Source of the DNA: Cololabis saira
Taxonomy: Eukaryota; Chordata; Actinopteri; Beloniformes; Belonidae
Assembly: GCF_033807715.1 (NCBI RefSeq)
Contig: NC_084599.1
Span: 434,001 to 498,000 of the forward strand
Direction: 5' to 3'
DNA: 64,000 nucleotides
The translations under genes were made by a program, and so were the position numbers. The notes under the pieces are model-generated. The model did not search any database. It was not told the origin of the DNA and saw nothing but the letters and a program-made list of their open reading frames with translations. This document shows, one piece after another, positions 33,404 to 44,745 of the stretch; the stretch's first letter is position 1; every line of letters starts with the position of its first letter.

Positions 33404-34170
33404 ATGCCAAGAAAGTACACCAGAAAGACAACCTGGGGCAAAGCATCCTTTGAGGAGATGGAGAAGGAGCCGCTGAGGTCAAGGCAGGAAAGAAGTCCTT
33501 AAGGGACTTCAAGGATAGGAATATAGACAACTAGCTGACCAGTTTCATGGCCTCAATCCACTCAAGTGCCGCCAACTGGCAGTTGAATATGCAAATAAAA
33601 ACAATATCCTGTCCCTGACATTTTGACAACGAACCAATGTGTAGGTTGGCTAGGGTATACAAGAGATCACATTATTGTGTAGGATAACAAACTGATATTG
33701 TCACAAAGCTTAATCTTATAATAATTTATTATCTAATGTTTTAGGTAAATCTTGGTTTTCTGGCTTCCTAGCACGTCGCCATCTCCCTGTCCGAACTCCG
33801 GAGGCGACATCCTTGGATAGAGCTGAACCTTTAACATCCTTGGATAGAGCTAGAACCATTAACATCCTTGGATAGAGCTAGAACCTATAACATCCTTGGA
33901 TAGAGCTAGAACCTTTAACATCCTTGGATAGAGCTAGAACCTTTAACAGAACAACAGTGGGGGAGTTCTTTGATAATCTGGCTGTAGTGATGGACAGGTA
34001 ACAGAAATAATTCTTTAGTTGCTAATGTTTTATGGAGGATTTACCTGTATAATTTGTTATTGAGTCTGATATGTTTCTACCCTTGGCTCTCCTTTAACAG
34101 GCATACATTTCTTCAACACCTGATTTACAACGTTGATGAAACCGGCGTCTTGTCGTGTTCTACCCCAGAC
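33404..34170 (+). pseudogene. Pogo/Tigger-like transposase relic
   Basis: ATG 33404 opens MPRKYTRKTTWGKASFEEME, the pipsqueak-type helix-turn-helix N-terminus of pogo/Tigger transposases. After a frame break come CRQLAVEYANKNNI and then WFSGFLARR..LPVRTPEA, the CENP-B-like second DNA-binding domain. A 28-bp tandem repeat (33807-33950) then disrupts the frame. NVDETG at 34129-34146 is the first catalytic aspartate motif of the DDE domain. Soon after, the frame ends in stops and the rest of the DDE domain is missing. Such enzymes cut at TA and paste; this one is inactive. Confidence 0.8.
33807..33950 (+). repeat. 28-bp tandem repeat inside the transposase relic
   Basis: Five units starting ACATCCTTGGATAGAGCTAG at 33807, 33834, 33862, 33890 and 33918. 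The first unit is 27 bp because one A is missing. The unit length is not a multiple of three, so the expansion arose after coding was lost or helped destroy it. Confidence 0.95.
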
Positions 34171-34796
34171 TGAGGAATAGCTGGGTCACGTGTTCTGATC
34201 CCAAGACTGTTTTAATCTAACTGTTCTGTCATTTGAATGTTCACTGCCCTTCTGTTGCAGCAAAAATAACTGTTTTACTGACAATTTTCCAACATTAAAG
34301 TTGTTCAACATTAAAGTTGATTGTGATTCTGATTTTGTTTAGAGTGATTTCGAGTGTTGAGAAAAAATTGTGCTTATTGACCAATCCCCATGATTCTGTT
34401 AACAGTCTGACATTATTTCTAGAATGTATAGCTGTAAAGTTAGCTGTCAGGAGTCTTACTGCTACAACATGTGTGGTTATGGTGGTTTTTAAGGGGAAAA
34501 GGTAAATGTATCAGATTACCCCAAGCTGTCTCACTTTACACCCTTGATTTTTCTGGTCTGTCTCACTTTACACCGGGTCTGGGGCAAAGTGAGACACTTG
34601 ACCACTTTTTTAAAAACAATCATATTCATACTGCCCTTTGTCCTAAACACATTCTGACTATTTATGTTGCAACATCCTGAACTAATAGTAAATATGCAAA
34701 TTGTATTGATATATCATTTTAGCTTGCCTGGAGGGGAGGAAATGTAAAACGTGTCTCACATTACCTCACTCTCCCCTAATATTGCTATTTTTGTTT

Positions 34797-36346
34797 ACCG
34801 TATTTTCACGACCATATGGCGCACTGTGTGGAAAGGCGCACCCTCAGTTTTGTGTGTCATTTTTGGTTTTAAAACACACATACGGCGCGCCGACCCAAAA
34901 CGCGCCGTCTACGGAGACGGAGCTGCACACACGCGCGCTGCAAAACACACACGCGCTAAAAATAGAGCGGAAGCAAAACTTAGTTTGATATTTTATTTCA
35001 CTTTTCACATCAATCAAACCCTTCAAAGGTTTATATTCTGTTTCTGCATTAAAGAATTTAAAAAAACCACCGGGGCGCCGCACATAAACCTGTCTCAGCC
35101 ACCAGCCCTTTTCATTTCACTCTGGCTGGAAAAGTCTCTTTAGGGAACGCTTTTCTTTTAAAAATCACCATCGGCGGCCGTTTCTGTCCATCAGCGTGGC
35201 AGGCAAGCACAAGACTAAATAAACTTTTCATACCCCGTTGTGCTGCGGATCCCGACCGCACCCGCCCCCCGTCTGCTCCCTCGCGCTGGACCGGGTCCCG
35301 GATCCCGGGACCCGGTCCGCCCCCCCCCCCCCGCGCTGGTCCCGCGGCGGTCCCGGTCCGCCCCCCCGCGCTGGACCCGCTCACACACACGCTGTCGGGG
35401 AGCCGGTACCGGGTTGTATCCGACAGGAGCTCCGCTCCGCTAATTCAGCTGCGCCAGTCCGAATTTCCAGACCTGTCTCAGCTTCTTGATCATCATCCCT
35501 TCATCCAGCCCCCGCTTTTCATTCGTCCTTATAATGACTCCGGCTGGAAACGTCTTATGCAAAGTTTTTCTTTTAAAAATCACCATAGTTTCTGTCCATC
35601 AGCTGCGCACATAAACGAGAATGTGTGTGTTTCACGCCGCGAATACACACCCGCGCATGTCGGGATCCGGTACCGGGTTTGTAACCGACAGATTTGGCTG
35701 CAAATCTCGTAGGGGGAAGCTGATCCGACCTGAGACGTACTCCAGAAATCTCTGCTCGCAAAGCGGCCGAGAACCAGGTCATCGGACCCTGCTTGGGGAA
35801 CCAGGAAGTCGGGCTGCAGCAGCGCCCATCACCGCGGCTTTAACCGGGGAAAGTGACCGGTTCCGACCGGCCGGGACCGGAAGAGCCTGCCTGCACTGGT
35901 AGTAGGGGCTCCCGGGGAAAGAGCACCGGCATTTCAGCCGGATCTGCCCCGGGGAACCGGCGATCGGACCCCGCAACCCCACGGCAGGTGCATGCTCGGT
36001 TCCCAACATGCAAAACACACGCGCGCTGCAGAACAAGTGTGCTTATTTAAATAGAGCGGAGCAAAACTTAGTTTGATTGTATTTTATTTCACTTTAAACA
36101 TCAAGCAAATCCTTAAAAGTTTTCATCATCTGTTTCCGCATTAAACAGCTCAGTGGATGGTCTCATTCACGTCGCAACTCACGGGGGCTTCACACGCCCC
36201 CTTCTCTTTTTACCATTCTCATGGTGGCCGGCCTCACATTACCGTAATTTAGGTAATAGACACGGCACACTGTTTCATAAGGCGCCCGGCACATTTAAAA
36301 AAAAAAAAAAAAAAAAATGTGCGCCTTATGGTCGCGAAAATACGGT
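34797..36346 (-). mobile_element. Pogo-like transposon relic (B), GC-rich interior
   Basis: Inverted ends ACCGTATTTTCACGACCATA and its near-complement ending GTCGCGAAAATACGGT, each within a TA context (TACCG and CGGTA). The minus strand holds two fragments of a DDE transposase: PPMVIFKRKAFPKETFPA at about 35117-35185, and a related MVIFKRKT-type piece at about 35530-35590. These are the conserved strand after the first aspartate in pogo/Tigger enzymes. Much of the interior is GC-rich (CCGGGACCGG-type palindromes), unlike its neighbours. Confidence 0.7.
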
Positions 36347-36406
36347 ATTTGTTGTTGTTTACTTTTTAGCTTCCTTATGGAACACATGCGGACATTCATT
36401 GTTTTT

Positions 36407-36690
36407 CTTAATGGCAGCTCTGACAATGTCTTTTTGTTGGTTGTGCTAATTACCAACTACCTGGAGAAGTACTGGTTATGGTATTGCTCTCTTTATCATT
36501 TTCCAATACAGGCACCCCCTGCAGGCTCATTTTGGCCTGCACTTAAGTTTTAGTTTTGTTCTGGTTTGAAGGTAGACTTATCATCATAGGGGGTCTGTGT
36601 CCTAGATTGTAATCCAGATGTTTTTGTTTATCTGTTTTGTTTTTTGCAAAGTATGGGACAGTACCGGATTCTTGTTCTAGAAAAATCCTC
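36407..36690 (+). repeat. LINE spacer tandem unit, copy 2
   Basis: GCAGCTCTGACAATGTC to AAGGTAGACTTATCATCATA and on to CTGTGTCCTAGATTGTAATC repeats 30615-30773 plus 32764-32870. Subtracting the three elements inserted between them leaves a unit spacing of about 345 bp. Confidence 0.75.
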
Positions 36691-37113
36691 AGTGCCACTT
36701 GTGTGACTGTTTTCTGTTCATGACACTATTAGTACACGTGTGTATATAGATACATGTTTATAGCTCTGTTCGTGAGCAACCTGTTAATTAATGTGGGACA
36801 GGGAAGCATTGGAGCTGGGACCGGAAGTAATTATGCAGGTGCAAGGACGAAGCTCCACTGTGCAAAGGACACTGATGACATGTTCAATGCTGGGGATTTC
36901 AGGTCTAGGGACTTGCTTATGTTTTGCGATTTTTCTTTTTTTTTCTTCTTTCTTTACTTTCCTTTTTTTCTTTTTTTTCTTTCACTCCTCTTCCCTTATG
37001 ATGTTCTTATGGTCATCTTCTCAATTTACCCTTTTCCGTCCCTTTCCAGCCCTCCTAACCCCTTCCTCCACTGTAATAGTTGAGTATGACCAACTCTGGT
37101 ACAACGAAGAGAT

Positions 37114-40100
37114 ATGGCAAATTTAAACGATAATATCAGATTTGTTTCGTGGAATGTTAAGGGGGCGAACTGTGCTACCAAAATTAACAGGATTATGACC
37201 CATCTGCAGCATTTAATGGGGGACATATTTTTTATTCAGGAAACCCACCTTCGTAACAGAGAATTGTCGAGAATTAAAAAAAGCTGGGTCAGCCACTTAT
37301 TCCACTCTAAGGGCCCGATTTACTAAAGGTTTGCGTGTGTTAAAACGTGTGCAAACTTGACAGCACCCGCAAACCAAAGTGCCAGCTGATCTACTAACAG
37401 CGTGCAAAGACGACTGCGTCTCTGAAATGCGCAAAATTGCAAACGCAATCCATTTAGTACTTTTGCCCTGATGAATAATCAATATGGGGCGTACCCGGCA
37501 GAAATCCTAAATACTGGGAGGGGAAGATGCAAATTGGTCCATTTACCACGCGCAATGAGATTTACCAAGCCTGAAAGTAGTTGTGCGTATTGTGATTGCG
37601 TCTGTATTTAATACGTTTGAAAGGAAGGTGCTAATCTGCTGCTGCCGTTATTGTGGCAAGGAGGCGACATCCAAAATCAAAGAATACGCAGAGAGAGTCT
37701 TTATTCTGCTGCATGCTATTTTAAAAATGGTTGCACAAGTTTTATTAAAGGCCACTTTTTCTTTAGTTCTCCGCCTTATATCTTGCCACCTTCTCTTAAT
37801 GTGCCCCCCTCCACTCGCCCACATGCAGGCCAAGCATTTGTGCCAAAACTTTGTATTTTATTGATTACTTATCTTATTGAACGTGAAATCATCCTTCGTA
37901 AATTACATTTAATTAAAACCCGTGCTTATTAATCACAAAACACAGGTTAAACATCATGACCAAATCCGCTCCGACCCGCTGTGTCAGGATCAGCGCAGAG
38001 ACTGCAGCTTCGCCTGAATTATGGTTCCGCGTTAAATCGACGGCCATATGATGGTCCCGTCTGTCACACATTTACTGTCAGTGTTTGCTATATAATATAT
38101 AATATTTGCAATATACTGTGGACATCTGAATAAAAACTTAACTCATAAATAGATTGAATCAAAGCGCTCTCCAGCTCTATGTCTGATTGTCTTTTTCTCC
38201 TCAGATCATGCTGAGCACCGCGGGGTCAAGCAAACCCGACCAATTAAATATTAAAATCAAATTCAGTCCTGTGGCCCGTTTTTCTATTTCGTATTTTTGA
38301 TCTGTGCCTAAAATTGAAATATGAAAAACCAGACGTTTTTCCGTTTTTTGTGTTACCAACTGCATTTATTCTATCGCAGGTTTTCTCCGATATTGCGTTT
38401 CTTTTGGTAATGTTTAAATTTATTTGCTGTAGTTCATGAATGTGTTTATTTGCCTCTTCCACTAATATCTCTAACTCCAACTCGTCAAATTTCATTTTGC
38501 GCTTGTGACTTGTGACTGTGCTTTCCATCCACTCTCCATGGCGCAGAGTTGCGCTCGCAAACCTTAAGACACGCAACAGCTCATTTAAATACTGCTGTTT
38601 GCACCTGTTATCAATTGTGCACGCAATCTTAGTTGATCACCCGCAAACCACACGCAAACAGCACGCGCAAACTTTTTCAGTGCACACGCAATTTAGTACT
38701 CTTTATTTAGGATCTTAGTAAATCGGGCCCTAAATGTAATCAAAGAGCCAGAGGCCCTGCCATCCTAATTCGCAATAATGTTATATTTGAACCATCTAAA
38801 ATGGTTGCGGACACTGATGGTCGCTTTGTTGTTGTATCCGGTAGACTGCATGACACACCTGTCATACCAGCAATAGTTTATGCCCCAAATTGGGACGACG
38901 ACCAGTCCATAGCCAGACTTTTTACATCCTTTCCTGATGTTGAAAACCACTATATTGTCATAGGGGGGGACTTTAACATGGTTCAGGATACTAACCTCGA
39001 CAGATCTTCACCCAAAGTGTCACCCTTATCCAAAGCGGCTAAGACGCTAGACATCTTTACTAAACGGCTTGGGCTGTCTGACCCATGGAAGCACAAATTT
39101 CCCACAGGTAAAGCGTTTTCCTTTTTTTCTCATGTACATCATACATACACCCGCATAGACTTTTTTCTCCTGGACAATAGATTACTCCCAAAAGTTCACT
39201 CTTGCAGCTATCAGAACATAGTCATATCCGATCATGCCCCAACCTCTTTAGATATTAGCCTTACCAGATGGCACAGCTCCCCTAGGCACTGGAGATTTAA
39301 CTCTTAATTACTAGCTGAGGACTCGTACAAACAATTTTTACATTCACAAATTGGGTTATTTTTTAAGCTAAACGACAAGCCGGACATATCCAGGGGAACA
39401 CTCTGGGAAGCCTTAAAAGCTTACTTATGAGGCCAACTTATATCCTATGTTTCCCATCTGAAGAAAACGGAAACATCCCATATGGCAGATTTAATGCATA
39501 AAATTACTGAAGTTGATAACAAATACTCCATTGATCCCAACCCTGACCTTTATAAAAGGCGTTTTCAACTTCAGGCGGAATTCGATCTTGCTTCCATAAA
39601 TAAAGCTAAGACACAACTACCCCGGTCCAGGCAACTCTTCTTTGAGTCAGGAGAGAAGGCCGGTAAACTCCTGGCCCACCAGGCCAGAGACGAGGCTGCT
39701 TCTAGAGCGATTCCGGCTATCAAATCCCCAGCTGGCGATGTTCTGTTGGACCCAGAGGATATCAATAAAACATTTGCCAGCTTCTATTCCGACCTATACA
39801 CTTCAGACTCACCCCAATACATAGAATACAGTATATTAGACAAAATCAGCTTTCCCAAAATTAACATTGAGCTCGTCAGGGACTTAGGCAGGCCCATATC
39901 CACTATGGAGATACAGGAGGCAATCAAGTCACTACAAAGTGGCAAATCGCCTGGCCCAGATGGCTACACCGTGGAATTCTATAAAACATTCTCTACTCTC
40001 CCCTCTCCAGCTTCGCAGACCATGTATAACGAGGCAGTCTCAGACCAACATCTCCCTGACACCCTGTCGAAGGCCACAATCACACCTATTCTGAAGAAAG

Positions 40101-42336
40101 ATAAAGACCCCCTACTTTGTAATAATTATAGACCAATTTCACTGTTAAACGTAGATTTTAAGATTTTATCTAAAGTTCTTGCCCTTCGTTTACAACAAGT
40201 GATGCCCCATATCATTTCACTTGACCAAACAGGCTTCATGGTAGGAAGGCAATCGTCTCACAATACCAGAAGACTCCTCAAGATTCTTGATATGCCCAAC
40301 CCAGATACTCCAGAGGTGGTGGTTTCACTTGATGCAGAAAAGGCCTTCGACGGGGTGGAATGAAAGTATCTCTTTGAAATCATGAGGAAATTTGGCCTGG
40401 GGGAGGAATTCATCTTTTGGGTTAAGTTACTGTACTCTGCCCCAATGGCATCAGTGCAAACAAACAATATGCAATCACCCTCTTTCCCCCCTTCATCGAG
40501 GCACTAGACAGGGCTGTCCGCTGTCGCTGTTGCTGTTCGCAATTGCGATAGAACCCTTAGCCATTTGGCTACGCGCGGACAAGGGCTTTGAGGGCATTAG
40601 ACGGTTTGACACCACACACAAATTATCACTTTACGCTGATGACCTGCTACTGTACATTTCGAACCCTGCCAAGTCACTTCCTGTAGTTCTTTGTATCTTA
40701 GAACAGTTTAGTAAATACTCTGGATCAGATTTACTGATATACTAAACTACCAAAAGAGTGAAATGCTACCAATTAATCCATTGGCAGATCCCACGGTCCC
40801 TGGTTCCATTTAAATGGGCGGAGGGTGGGTTTCAGTACTTGGGTATCTTCATAACAACTTCCATGTCTGACATTTTTGGTAAAAACTTCACCCCTTTGGT
40901 TAAAAGAATTGGGGACGATTTTGATCGCTGGTCTTTCCTGCCTTTGTCCCTGGCGGGCCGAATAAGCTTGATTAAAATGATTACCTTACCCAAGCTCTTA
41001 TATCTTTTTCATCAGATTCCGGTATTCATTACAAAAGCATTCTTTGCTAAGTTAGACAAGATGGTCTCCAAATTCCTCTGGGGGAACAAACCTGCTTGCA
41101 TCCGACAGTCAATCCTGCATCTTCCAAAATGTAAGGGTGGACTTGCCCTCCCAAACTTCATGCAGTACTATTGGGCAGCCAACATTCAGAAACTCCCATA
41201 CTGGTTGGGTGGCAGTCTTGACAATCTACCTGGTTGAGTTTACTTGGAGAAGGCGGCTTCCCAAATGTCTTTACAATCCATACTATGCTCCCAGCTACCC
41301 CTTTCCTCTACATTTGTTACAAATAATCCGGTTGTGTCTAACTCTCTTATATTATGGGTTCAATTTAGAAAACATTTCGGCTTGCACAGACCCTCTAGTC
41401 TTGCCCCACTACTTAATAATCATGGCTTTAAACCTTCAAGTACAGACTCAGCATTTCGAATTTGTTTCAACAACGGCTTAGTAACTGTTAATGACTTATA
41501 TACAGAAGGAATTTTCTCATCTTTTACAGAGCTCTCAGCTAAGTACCATCTACCCAACTCTCACCTTTTTAGTTTTTTCCAAATCAGAGATTTCATTAAT
41601 TTCCTCATTTTCCCAACCGCCCCCCCCTGAAATCCTGATCGACGTCCTCTTAAATATCGATCCTAATCAGAGGAAAGGCATCTCAATTATTTGTGGCTCC
41701 ATGGACTCAGTCAGCCCAGGCCTCCTTAACCGAACTAAAAACACCTGGGAAAGTGACCTGGGGACAGATTTAACTGAAGAACACTAGAAGCACATCCTAG
41801 GCTTGGTCCATTCTTCCTCCATATGTGCCCGCCAAGGGCTAATCCAATGCAAAATTCTACATAGAATCCACTACACGAATGCCAGATTGTCCAAAATATT
41901 CCCTGATGTCAGTAATTCCTGTAACCGGTGCAAACAATCCCCTGCCAATCACATCCACATGTTCTGGTCCTGTCCCAAACTGACAAATTATTGGTCAAAC
42001 ATATTTGAAACAATTAACTTGGTTTATGACATGGTCATCACTCCCAATGCTCTTTCGGCTATCTTTGGCGTTCCTCCCAATGCTGACCTTCCCGCTGCCG
42101 CACGACGAGCCCTGGCCTTCACAACTTTGTTGGCCAGGCGCTTGATTTTGCTTAGGTGGAAGCACACTTCTCCCCCGGCACACAATCAATGGATTAAATA
42201 CGTTTTGTAGAATATTAACCTTGAGAAACTTAGATTTTCCCTCATGGGCTCGATAAAGAAATTCCAGGACACCTGGAACCCTTTGCTGGAATATGTTGAC
42301 CATTTGCTCATTATTCCAGACGCAGAAGAGGACTGA
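37114..42336 (+). pseudogene. L1/Tx1-like LINE ORF2 (endonuclease and reverse transcriptase)
   Basis: The domain order is complete though broken. Endonuclease: FVSWNVKGANCATKINRI and FFIQETHL, then, beyond the Harbinger insertion, IGGDFNMVQDTNLD and ISDHAPTSLDI. Reverse transcriptase: SPGPDGYTVEFYKTF, ITPILKKDKDP, NNYRPISLLN, VSLDAEKAFD (first catalytic D), RGTRQGCPLSLLLFAIAIEP and LSLYADDLLLY (catalytic ADD). C-terminus: KGGLALPNFMQYYWAANIQK and the cysteine motif CNRCKQSPANHIHMFWSC. Stops lie at about 39305, 39427 and 40363 (a TGG to TGA type change after DGVE), with frameshifts near 40370, 40745, 41237 and 41630. Motifs place it in the L1 clade. ORF2 nicks target DNA and copies the RNA in place. 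Confidence 0.93.
37311..38730 (-). mobile_element. PIF/Harbinger non-autonomous element, copy 2
   Basis: Termini GGGCCCGATTTACTAA and TTAGTAAATCGGGCCC, flanked by TAA on both sides. It sits inside the LINE endonuclease coding region. Removing it and one TAA restores one reading frame across the joint. The minus strand keeps the Myb-like relic at 38244-38576 (MKFDELELEILVEEANKH). It is nearly identical to 8263-9826 except that most of the internal MITE is deleted near 38042. Confidence 0.9.
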
Positions 42337-42493
42337 ATAACTACCCAAATCATCCTCTCTTTGACTCCCTATGTATCCCTTCCTCATCTTTTGATTATTT
42401 TACTATTATTATTTATTTTGTATGTTTACTTGCCTGGTTTGTCTGTTTTTGGTTCGTTGTTTTTGTATCTCTATGTGCCTCATGACCTGAGCT

Positions 42494-42518
42494 GGGTGGG
42501 GGTGGGTGGTGGGGTGGG
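42494..42518 (+). other. G-rich tract in LINE 3' untranslated region
   Basis: Runs of GGG, GGGGG, GGG, GGGG and GGG separated mainly by single T (GGGTGGGGGTGGGTGG and onward), a strong G-quadruplex pattern between the ORF2 stop and the poly-A tail. A G-rich 3' tract is a known feature of mammalian L1 elements. Confidence 0.8.
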
Positions 42519-42625
42519 AAAGTGGGTTTGGTGTTTATGAAATGGCTGTTTCATTTAACACTGTCACATGAACAACTGTTGAAAAGCTTTGAAATTCATT
42601 AAAAAAGATTTTGAAAAAAAAAAAA

Positions 42626-43552
42626 GATCACAAGAACGGTGAGTAAAGATCCCCGAACCACACAGGGACCTAGTGAATGACCTCCAGAGAGCTGGGACCA
42701 GAGTAACAAAGGAACCATCAGTAACACACTACGATCAGTGACTCAGATCCTGCAAGGCCAGACGTTCCCCTGCTGAAGACAGGACATGTCCAGGTCTGAA
42801 GTTAGCTAGAGAGCATTTGGATGATGCAAGAGAGGATTGGGAGAATGTTATATGGTCAGATGAAACCAAAACAGAACTTTTTGATAGAAACACAACTTTG
42901 GAGCAGAAAGAAAGCTGAGTTGCATCCAAAGAACAACAAACCTACTGTGAAGCACGGGGGTGGAAACATCATGGTTTGGGGATGTTTTTTCTGCAAAGGG
43001 ACCAGGACAACTGATCCGTGTAGGGAAAGAATGAATGGGGCCATGTATTGTGATTTTGAGTGAAAACCTCCTTCCATCAGCAGGGCATTGAAGGTGAAAC
43101 GTGGCTGGGTCTTTCAGCAGGACAATGATCCAAACACATCGCCCGGGCAACGAAAAAGTGGCTTTGTAAGAAACATTTCAAGGTCCTGGAGTGTTCTAGC
43201 CAGTCTACAGATCTCAACCCCATAGATAATCTTTGGAGGGAGTTGAAAGTCCGTGTTTCCCAGCGACAGCCCCAAAACATCACTGCTCTAGAGGAGATCT
43301 GCATGGAGGAACGGACCAAAATACCAGCCACAGTGTTGTATGTATTGAGTATTGAGATGAACTTTAGTCATTGACCAAATACTTATTTTCCACTATAATT
43401 TTCAAAAACATTATTTAAAAATCAGACAATGTGATGATGTGAATTTTTGTTTTTCATTTTGTCCATCATAGCTGAAATATGCCTGTGATGAAAATTACAG
43501 ACCTCTTTTATCTTTTTAAGCGGGAGAACTTGCACAATTGGTGTCTACTCAT
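42626..43552 (+). pseudogene. Tc1/mariner transposase relic, right part
   Basis: Resumes with GATCACAAGAACGGTGAG and continues as the body of a fish Tc1-like transposase gene: AATGTTATATGGTCAGATGA (WSDE, the first catalytic aspartate region), GGTGGAAACATCATGGTTTG, CAGCAGGACAATGATCC (QQDNDP, second aspartate) and ACCCCATAGATAATCTTTGG (NPIDNLW; intact copies have the third acidic residue at this position). Frameshifts are frequent. After the stop, GAAAATTACAGACCTCTTTT, AAGCGGGAGAACTTGCACAA and TTGGTG are the inner part of the right inverted repeat. The last 25 bp or so are missing. Confidence 0.92.
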
Positions 43553-43567
43553 CCTCGGATCCGAGGA

Positions 43568-43938
43568 CGCCATAAACCGGCGTATGTCCAGAACCACAAA
43601 CTAGGCTCCATTATTTGAACAACTAGCCACAAAAATGACCAACAGAAACTGTGCAACAAGCAAAACCAAAAAAGCCATCCCGATGTTTTTTCTTGTCTTG
43701 AAAAGTACACCTGTCTGACGGCGTATGAATCCTGCTGATGTAGGGACACACAACCACACAGCTTACGTTATAGTATGTGGTAAACGACTCGCCTTCCCTC
43801 CCCCCAACTGGCTTTCAGTGGGCGGAAAATAACACAGTTTGTGTTTATATTACCCAATATGTGTTAAACACGTGTTCATCATCCAGCGATAATAGCGGGA
43901 TCCAATCTAAAAACGCCTTCTGTTTGGCTTAAACATGT
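43568..43938 (+). repeat. Dispersed repeat Z, copy 2
   Basis: Same ordered blocks as 10832-11212 (GTATGTCCAGAACCACAAAC, ACACCTGTCTGACGGCGTAT, CACACAGCTTACGTTATAG). It directly abuts the truncated right end of the Tc1 relic. Confidence 0.75.
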
Positions 43939-43944
43939 TTGTTG

Positions 43945-44085
43945 TGCAGTTTTTACCTGTCATTGTTACTTTAAAATTGGTTCGGGGGTAATGCTGTGTC
44001 TTGGAGAAGCGGCCAGAGCATAGACACTATAAAAAAATTAAATTGGAAATGAATTGAAAGGAATTGAAATGAATTATCTTAAATT
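43945..44085 (+). mobile_element. Diverged GAATT-tailed retroposon fragment
   Basis: CAGTTTTTACCTGTCATTGT, then GAGAAGCGGCCAGAGCATAG and a run of GAATTGAAA/GAAATGAATT units. This is the right part of the retroposon seen at 7944-8200, heavily diverged. Confidence 0.5.
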
Positions 44086-44113
44086 AATGAATGAATGAAT
44101 TCATTCATTCATT
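44086..44113. repeat. 28-bp perfect palindrome
   Basis: AATGAATGAATGAATTCATT and so on: (AATG)n meets (CATT)n at a central GAATTC, perfect for 14 bp on each arm. Confidence 0.97.
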
Positions 44114-44745
44114 CGCAAACTGTTTTTAAGTTTAAACATTGGTAAAATTAAGAAGATGATGGCTCCAAGGACAGCTAATATCTGAAAACACCCCTAAGTC
44201 TGAAACAATAGAGATTTTTGCACTTTTAGGGGAGGAATCAAAGTGCCACTGTACCTTTTTTATTTGAATTTATTCAGTTTAATGTGATTCAATTAATCCT
44301 AGAAATTATATTACTGCAGTAAAAAGACTATGAGTCAGTAGGTCAGTATTATAAAGTCACCATAAAGAGTTATCGTAGAAGGTAAAAGCTGTTGGCTAGA
44401 ATGATCGACTGTACAAGTATAAATGACAGTGAACCTGAAGACTGAACACTTGTTAAATCACTGTGTTGTGTTGATGGTGCCCAGCACCAACCATGATGTT
44501 TTACAGCCTATGCAACATTCTGAAACTAATCAAACAAAAGAAGAATTCTGAATAAAAAAGAAAAAAAATAACAATACTGAACATCCTCAACACAAGACAG
44601 TGATTAAACAAGCAAACATCAGTCAGAGGCTTCTTAAGGTTTACTGCAATACAGATCACATCATCACTGCCCACGGCTTCACCCACTACCCACTTTATGT
44701 AATACATCTGGTATACCCAATAAAGTAGTCAGTGTATATTATACA
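44114..44745. other. No recognisable feature
   Basis: AT-rich sequence without recognisable repeats or coding motifs. Confidence 0.4.

Larger units (their letters stand above)
32880..34777 (+). mobile_element. Pogo/Tigger-like transposon relic (A)
   Basis: Inverted ends: GTGAGGTAATGTGAGAC near 32886-32902 and GTCTCACATTACCTCAC at 34753-34769. Further copies of the AGTGAGACA motif lie inside each end (33285, 34590). The plus strand carries a decayed transposase at 33404-34170. The TA duplication expected for this group is clear only on the right (CCCCTAAT). Confidence 0.8.
29604..42625 (+). mobile_element. L1/Tx1-like LINE with several nested insertions
   Basis: A two-ORF LINE inserted into a Tc1 transposon. 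GATCACAAG flanks it (29595-29603 and 42626-42634) and it ends in a 12-A tail (42614-42625). ORF1 is at 29752-30457 and ORF2 at 37114-42336. The 13-kb span is inflated by an LTR-like element (30774-32763), two pogo-type elements (32880-34777, 34797-36346) and a Harbinger element (37311-38730). Without them about 6.2 kb remain, a normal length for this clade. Stops and frameshifts in both ORFs show it is dead. Confidence 0.9.

Noticed and set aside
35238..35489. GC-rich open frames within 35.2-36.0 kb as a host gene
   Set aside because: Frames are open on both strands in proline/arginine/glycine-rich sequence. Only the MVIFKRK fragments have family resemblance, and those belong to a transposase.
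29604..36690. Two independent LINE copies instead of one LINE with a duplicated spacer
   Set aside because: One target-site duplication and one A-tail bound the whole 13 kb, and subtracting nested elements gives a simple 345-bp tandem unit. Recombination between two LINEs is not fully excluded.
42848..43150. Minus-strand frames across the Tc1 relic
   Set aside because: They are shadows of the plus-strand transposase relic.
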